Shown here: one piece after another, positions 59,576 to 64,000 of the stretch | Position numbering within the stretch: position 1 is the stretch's first letter | Layout: each line of letters begins with the position of its first letter | NCBI GenBank assembly: GCA_903772945.1 | Contig: CAICTM010000096.1 | Location: 1-64,000, forward strand | From: Seminavis robusta | Lineage: Eukaryota; Bacillariophyta; Bacillariophyceae; Naviculales; Naviculaceae | Length of the DNA stretch: 64,000 nt | Direction of reading: 5' to 3' | Position numbers and translations under genes: made by a program | The notes under the pieces: generated by a model | What the model was told of the DNA's origin: nothing | The model's input: only the letters and a program-made list of their open reading frames with translations | Databases searched by the model: none

Positions 59576-62500
59576 TTAAACCCCCGAATATGAAGCAGAA
59601 TCGATATCCGCTGGCTGGAATGCTTCTGACAGGACAGACCAAAACTTTTCTTTCGGTTCTTGTTTCATCTTCTGTTCCGTGAGCTCGAGCAACAGCTTGC
59701 GACTGTTGTCTTGAATCGACCTTGTGCCCATTGCACCCGAGCTTTGACGCATCAGCTGTTCACGTGATGGGATTTGGGAAAAATCAGTCAGGAGGGAATG
59801 TGTGCTTGCTCGTTTCATCCATTTCGGAGTACTAGTACCACCCTGAGAAGGCTTGTTGCTTGTTTTTTCATCAGTCAGTGGAGCACCGGCAAACTTTCTC
59901 GATCTTGCTTTCGCAGGGATATCCGTTGCTTTAAACGATTCCTTTATTTTGTTGTACTGCGGAGAGATGGCATGGGACGGGAAGTTCAGAGCACCGAGAC
60001 TCTTGTTCAAGCGATCCTCAAGATGGTGTTTTTCTCGAGTGGGAAGGTCCTCGAGGCTGCCAAAACTGGAATGCATAGTCATCATTGGGCTGTGATTGCT
60101 GTCGGCAGATGCCTCGAGTGTCCATCTTTTCTTAGTCTCCGGCTTTCGTTGGTCCTTTCGGTCCTTCGTGCTCGGTTCGTCCCCGACTATAATGATTGCT
60201 GTAGGGATTGGTGCATCTTCGTCCTCTAAGGAAAGGTGTGATGATGCTTTCGCTTCCATACTGTCTAAGCTCTTCGTGTTCGATTTCCTCTTTCTCGCCT
60301 GAGAGAAGCCCAAGCTGCTGATGTCTGAATCAGTTCTCAGCAACAGTGGTCTCTCCCCCGACTGCGTCCCTTCCGAAACTTTCTTGTCGTCATTCAATCG
60401 CGGATCTCGAGGTTTCGAGCGCCCAGAACCCTTCCTTTCCAATTTGCCCCCATCGAGGAACCCCATGCTCTTGTACATGCGATCCTCGCGGTCCTGAGAT
60501 TGTGAGGGCGCCAGCATATCAAAGCTTTTCATCGAGGGTTCCAACTCGTCAAGATCACCGTCAGGGGGGCTCTCCGTGTTGATTCGAAATGAGCTGTGTT
60601 TTTTACTGTTCCGAGTCCCGGAGGAGGTCTTTTTCGTCCCTTCTGATCTTTCTGAGGTTTTGGACATGCTGCCTCGTCTTGATTTTACACCATTCCTGTC
60701 ATTGCTGTCCTCCATGCTATCTGATTTGCGATGCCGACTGCTTGAACGACCACGGTCAGATTTTGACTTGGCTTCAGCTGAAGACCGGCGTCTACTTGTA
60801 CCCTGGCTTTTCGATCGGCTTCGACTTCGACGCGATGTTTTTGAATTGTCCAATCCACCCGATTTGGAAACACTTCCATTGGTCAACGCTAGCGACGAAG
60901 CATTTGCGGGTCCACACTCTAGTTCTCCCTCCGCGCGTTTCGAAACAGACTTCCTACTCTTCTTTTCACTCTTCCGGCTCTTGCTTCCGCCTCTATTTCG
61001 GTTTTTTTCGCTGCCTCCAACGTTCGGTTCTGAGTCAAGCTGGCTCATGCTCATGTACATTCTTGTCTTCAGTTTCAAACCCGTCGTCTCGCTCGTATCT
61101 TCGGCGCGTTGGACCATGTGTTCTAATTCATTCAAGCTGGAATTGTTGCGTCGCAGCAGCGGGCGATCGCTCTTTGAAAGCAGAGCTTCCGGTTCCCGTT
61201 TGTCGGCACCGGTAGTGCTCGTTGCCGCGGTTGTGTCGGTATTGGACATGCTGGTCTTTCGTTTTTGCCGCTGGTTACTAGCAGCAGAACGACCCAAATC
61301 ATTATTCGAACTGCCGTGTGGCCGGGACGACGCTTCTCGCGACCGTCTTGAACTTGATCTGCTGATGCTCTCTTGCTTCATCTTCTCTGTGGATTTGTCC
61401 ACTTTTGTCGAGCTTTTCCTGTCCGTCTGACTTCGGTCTGGTGTTAAGCTATTCCTCCGAGAGACTTTCTCTGGGCCTTGGGACTCGTCAACCCGCTGGG
61501 ATCCAGACAGTGATCGGTTTGTTTTGCTCTGCAGCCTTGCACTCTTACTTTTCGAAGAGGAGCGATCACCAGCCACATCCAGCCCACTTTGAGCAGACGA
61601 CTCGTTTGTCGTTGTCCTACTGACGTTTCCATGTTCGCTCCTGCCACCGAGACTTCCCCGACGCCTGGAGCTGCTCTTTTCAGCTGAAGCCTTCTTTTCA
61701 ATCGCACGATGCTCGGATTTCAACTGATGCAAATTCTGGTGCATTTCGAATCGGTCAGAGTGGGTGCTGTCCTTTCGGCCCTGCTTGTCCCGACTCGAAC
61801 GCTGCTTACTACTCGATGTCTTTTTGGACGGAGCATGTTCCGACTTGGCGCTGCGCTCCAAGGCACTTCCCTTGCGTGATTCTCCAACCTCGTGCGTTGA
61901 CTGGCTCATCCGCGTCGATGAAATCCTTAGGCTACCCCCAATGTGTTGTTGAGCGGTCTCGTCCTCGTCATCATCGTTACTATTGCTCCGAGAGAAGTTG
62001 CCCAATGACATGTGCATCTTGAGCCGACTATGTGCCTTTGACTTTCTATTCCCGTCTTGTGACTTTTTACTTCGGCGCGATGTCGCCAGTTCTTCCAAAT
62101 CCGACAAGCTGGAGTTTCGCTTCAGGACCCCTCGTCGATCGGGTGCCTTCCTGGCGTTGTTTTGATCAGAAGCCTTCTGTGCATTATTGTCACCACTCTG
62201 TTTGCTCTTTCCAGTACTACTGGAAGGTTCCGTGTCACTGGGAGTTGCATTGTTGTTTTTGTGTTCATCATCACGCCTGGACTTGTTCTTGTCTCTTCTT
62301 CGTTTCTCCGACTTGCCCTCCTCTACACTGCTATTCTTTGTATCCGCGTCGACATTATTTCGTAATGAAAGACTCATTGTTTCCCCATCCCCCGTTTTGG
62401 TCCCCTGTTTTGTCGTTTTGGTCCCCCGTTCGTGTCGATCATCACTCTCATCATGCGCAGTTTTAGTATTAGTGTTGTTGTTGTTGTTGTTGTTGTTGTT

Positions 62501-64000
62501 GTCAAAAAAGAGGTAGTCGTCATCATTGCCTGTCATAGTACTGGTATCCCGCAGGCTCTGATGCATCCGTCTCTGTTCGCGTGTTGCTTGTTGTTGTTGT
62601 TGCCGCTTTCCCTTTCGCTTAGCCACGTCTTCCATATCCGACAAGCTTGAATTCCTTCGCAGCAGTCGTCTCCGATTATCGTTGTCGTTTTTGTTTTTGT
62701 TGTCACCCTCGTTCTTGTCCTTGGATTTTTTGCCACTACTTTTTTCTTTGGAATTCTGTTGTTGGAATGCTTTCTTGTTGTCATGGCTACTGGTATCCTT
62801 TTTTTCTTTGGAGTTTTGCCGTTGGAAGTGTTTGTCGGAGGACGAGGAGGAGGCATCGGGTAACAAGTCCCGGTCGTGAGTGTCAATGGAGACGGCGCTG
62901 TACCGATGTTCCTTCTTGCTGTTGTTGTTGGTGGCCGTGTCTATCGCAGCGTGACTGCGAGGATGATCCATATGGAGTGCAATTCCCGTAAACAAGTCCA
63001 TGACGGGGGCATTAGTATCGTCGGTAGCAACCCCCTTGTCGTGTGACATGCTGCTCTTGTGATGATGATTGTCGTGTTTGTGTTTAGTATTTGTCACTTG
63101 AACTTTTTCTTCTACTTCTTGTCCATCATCATGGTCATCATGATCAAAGCGAATGTCACTGAGACTTGAATTTTTGCGCAGCAATTTGTGCTTTTTTGTT
63201 CTGGTGCTTTTTTGTTTGGTGGTACTGACTTTGTGGTCTGAACTTGCGAGTGGATCCTTTTTGTGGGTTTTGTTTGTTGTCTTTGTCTTTGACTTGACAT
63301 CACTGGGTAGAAAGAGGAATTGTTGGAACAATTCTTCTTGTGTTGGTGATGGCTGAGTTTGAGCTTGAATTTGTTGTTCAGTTTTAGTGCTGTTGTTGTT
63401 GTGTTGCTCATCAGCTTCCGATGCAACTGATTCTTGTCCTGCAGTCACAATTTTGGTTTCACTGATTTGGAATCTTACCATTTTTCCCAAACTGGCTCTG
63501 CGGTTGGAGGTGGAAGATCTTTTGATGGATGATGACATACTAGTAGTTGTTGTTTGCTGAGGCGCATGATACGTTTTGGAGCGGTGCAGAGGAGGGCCTG
63601 ATGTCATTGTTGATGTACTAGTAGGTTTGACATCTTCTTGTTGGAGCAGTTGATGAGTCTTCTGCTGAGCCTTGACTTGAATTACTTTGACTTTGTTTTT
63701 TGTGTTTCTTCCATTTTGGAAAGGGAGGGTCTCCACAGACTCTTCTTGAGTTTGTTTTTGTTTTTGTCTTGGTTTTGGTTGGATGAAGTTTTGTAATGTT
63801 TTGTTTTTATGTTTGTCATCTTCTGAATCACTAAAAGCGGAGAAGTCTTCAGAAGCAAAGGAAGAATCTCCTCCTGGAATTCGAAAGGACTGAAGACCGT
63901 CAATGATGGAACGACGCTTCTCCTTGACACTTGCTCTCTGCTCTTCATGCCGACGTTGGATTTGTTTCTTCTCTTCGCTGTCCGAACTGGCAGTGGGCCA
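59576..64000 (-). CDS. Giant Ser/Lys/Arg-rich disordered repeat protein, 5' end beyond the window
   Basis: The minus-strand frame is open from its stop at 59576 to the right edge, at least 1474 codons, with no ATG near the edge, so the start lies outside. The visible N-terminal part includes EEKKQIQRRHEEQRASVKEK and RRSIIDGLQSFRIPGGDSSF, the most ordered-looking stretch. The rest is disordered and basic, with two alternating short motifs. One is LLRRNSSLSDLEEL-like (near 63175, 62650, 62115, 61140 and 60330). The other is MHxSLxxL/MYxSMxxL-like (near 62565, 62005, 61730, 61050, 60470 and 60065). The R-R-N-S-S core suits basophilic kinases and 14-3-3 binding. Poly-Asn (62474-62502) and Lys/Asp runs lie between. 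No enzyme domain is seen. It is probably a phosphorylated scaffold, related in style to the gene at 23722-26097. Confidence 0.8.
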   Translation of the reverse strand, partial: WPTASSDSEEKKQIQRRHEEQRASVKEKRRSIIDGLQSFRIPGGDSSFASEDFSAFSDSEDDKHKNKTLQNFIQPKPRQKQKQTQEESVETLPFQNGRNTKNKVKVIQVKAQQKTHQLLQQEDVKPTSTSTMTSGPPLHRSKTYHAPQQTTTTSMSSSIKRSSTSNRRASLGKMVRFQISETKIVTAGQESVASEADEQHNNNSTKTEQQIQAQTQPSPTQEELFQQFLFLPSDVKSKTKTTNKTHKKDPLASSDHKVSTTKQKSTRTKKHKLLRKNSSLSDIRFDHDDHDDGQEVEEKVQVTNTKHKHDNHHHKSSMSHDKGVATDDTNAPVMDLFTGIALHMDHPRSHAAIDTATNNNSKKEHRYSAVSIDTHDRDLLPDASSSSSDKHFQRQNSKEKKDTSSHDNKKAFQQQNSKEKSSGKKSKDKNEGDNKNKNDNDNRRRLLRRNSSLSDMEDVAKRKGKRQQQQQATREQRRMHQSLRDTSTMTGNDDDYLFFDNNNNNNNNNTNTKTAHDESDDRHERGTKTTKQGTKTGDGETMSLSLRNNVDADTKNSSVEEGKSEKRRRDKNKSRRDDEHKNNNATPSDTEPSSSTGKSKQSGDNNAQKASDQNNARKAPDRRGVLKRNSSLSDLEELATSRRSKKSQDGNRKSKAHSRLKMHMSLGNFSRSNSNDDDEDETAQQHIGGSLRISSTRMSQSTHEVGESRKGSALERSAKSEHAPSKKTSSSKQRSSRDKQGRKDSTHSDRFEMHQNLHQLKSEHRAIEKKASAEKSSSRRRGSLGGRSEHGNVSRTTTNESSAQSGLDVAGDRSSSKSKSARLQSKTNRSLSGSQRVDESQGPEKVSRRNSLTPDRSQTDRKSSTKVDKSTEKMKQESISRSSSRRSREASSRPHGSSNNDLGRSAASNQRQKRKTSMSNTDTTAATSTTGADKREPEALLSKSDRPLLRRNNSSLNELEHMVQRAEDTSETTGLKLKTRMYMSMSQLDSEPNVGGSEKNRNRGGSKSRKSEKKSRKSVSKRAEGELECGPANASSLALTNGSVSKSGGLDNSKTSRRSRSRSKSQGTSRRRSSAEAKSKSDRGRSSSRHRKSDSMEDSNDRNGVKSRRGSMSKTSERSEGTKKTSSGTRNSKKHSSFRINTESPPDGDLDELEPSMKSFDMLAPSQSQDREDRMYKSMGFLDGGKLERKGSGRSKPRDPRLNDDKKVSEGTQSGERPLLLRTDSDISSLGFSQARKRKSNTKSLDSMEAKASSHLSLEDEDAPIPTAIIIVGDEPSTKDRKDQRKPETKKRWTLEASADSNHSPMMTMHSSFGSLEDLPTREKHHLEDRLNKSLGALNFPSHAISPQYNKIKESFKATDIPAKARSRKFAGAPLTDEKTSNKPSQGGTSTPKWMKRASTHSLLTDFSQIPSREQLMRQSSGAMGTRSIQDNSRKLLLELTEQKMKQEPKEKFWSVLSEAFQPADIDSASYSGV

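Noticed and set aside
60576-61430. A 284-codon plus-strand frame
   Set aside because: It is the antisense of the Ser/Arg-rich giant gene; Leu/Phe/Arg bias fits a shadow frame.

Overview
The window looks like nuclear DNA of a raphid pennate diatom, possibly Seminavis robusta or a close relative. This is an inference from content, not a database match. The evidence is: short introns with GT..AG ends; a bipartite plastid presequence with an ASAF-like Phe followed by a twin-arginine lumen signal; a DUF6824 protein; a membrane guanylate-cyclase/phosphodiesterase fusion; many Ser/Lys-rich disordered proteins; and non-coding DNA dense in short palindromes (TACCGGTA, CTAGCTAG, TACATGTA). I saw no tRNA, rRNA or CRISPR.

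Layout. 1-2470 is a dead Ty3/gypsy-type retroelement with two LTR copies facing each other. 3624-9383 is a 19-exon receptor cyclase fused to a phosphodiesterase, containing several microexons. 9675-15304 holds a UPF0587/DUF866-like protein that has lost its zinc cysteines, a single-pass surface protein with a three-repeat ectodomain, and a protein with a C-terminal CxxC/CxxC module. 16793-22826 holds a small secreted protein, a five-exon DUF6824 gene and a large secreted, possibly lipid-anchored protein. 23722-29540 holds a disordered basic protein, a membrane-anchored metzincin protease and a spliced Met-Ser repeat secreted protein. 30869-33944 holds a 7TM receptor and a thylakoid-lumen protein. 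34975-41208 holds a divergent alpha/beta-hydrolase-like protein and the most striking gene, an ERO1 oxidase fused to a fumarate reductase and a cytochrome b5. 41845-49162 holds a fucosyltransferase-like type II membrane protein, a Lys/Glu coiled-coil protein and a subtilase fused to a Hedgehog-type Hint domain and membrane anchor. 50609-56913 holds a CDPK-like kinase, a dienelactone hydrolase, the SEC11 signal peptidase subunit and a metallophosphoesterase. 59576-64000 is a huge Ser/Lys/Arg-rich repeat protein that runs off the right edge.

How they fit together. There is no operon logic, but two themes recur. One is signalling (receptor cyclase/PDE, 7TM receptor, CDPK, phospho-motif-rich disordered proteins). 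The other is the secretory pathway and cell surface (ERO1 fusion, SEC11, glycosyltransferase, secreted proteases, secreted repeat proteins). The ERO1-fumarate reductase fusion suggests a self-contained route from disulfide formation to fumarate as electron acceptor, and is the best candidate for an undescribed system here.
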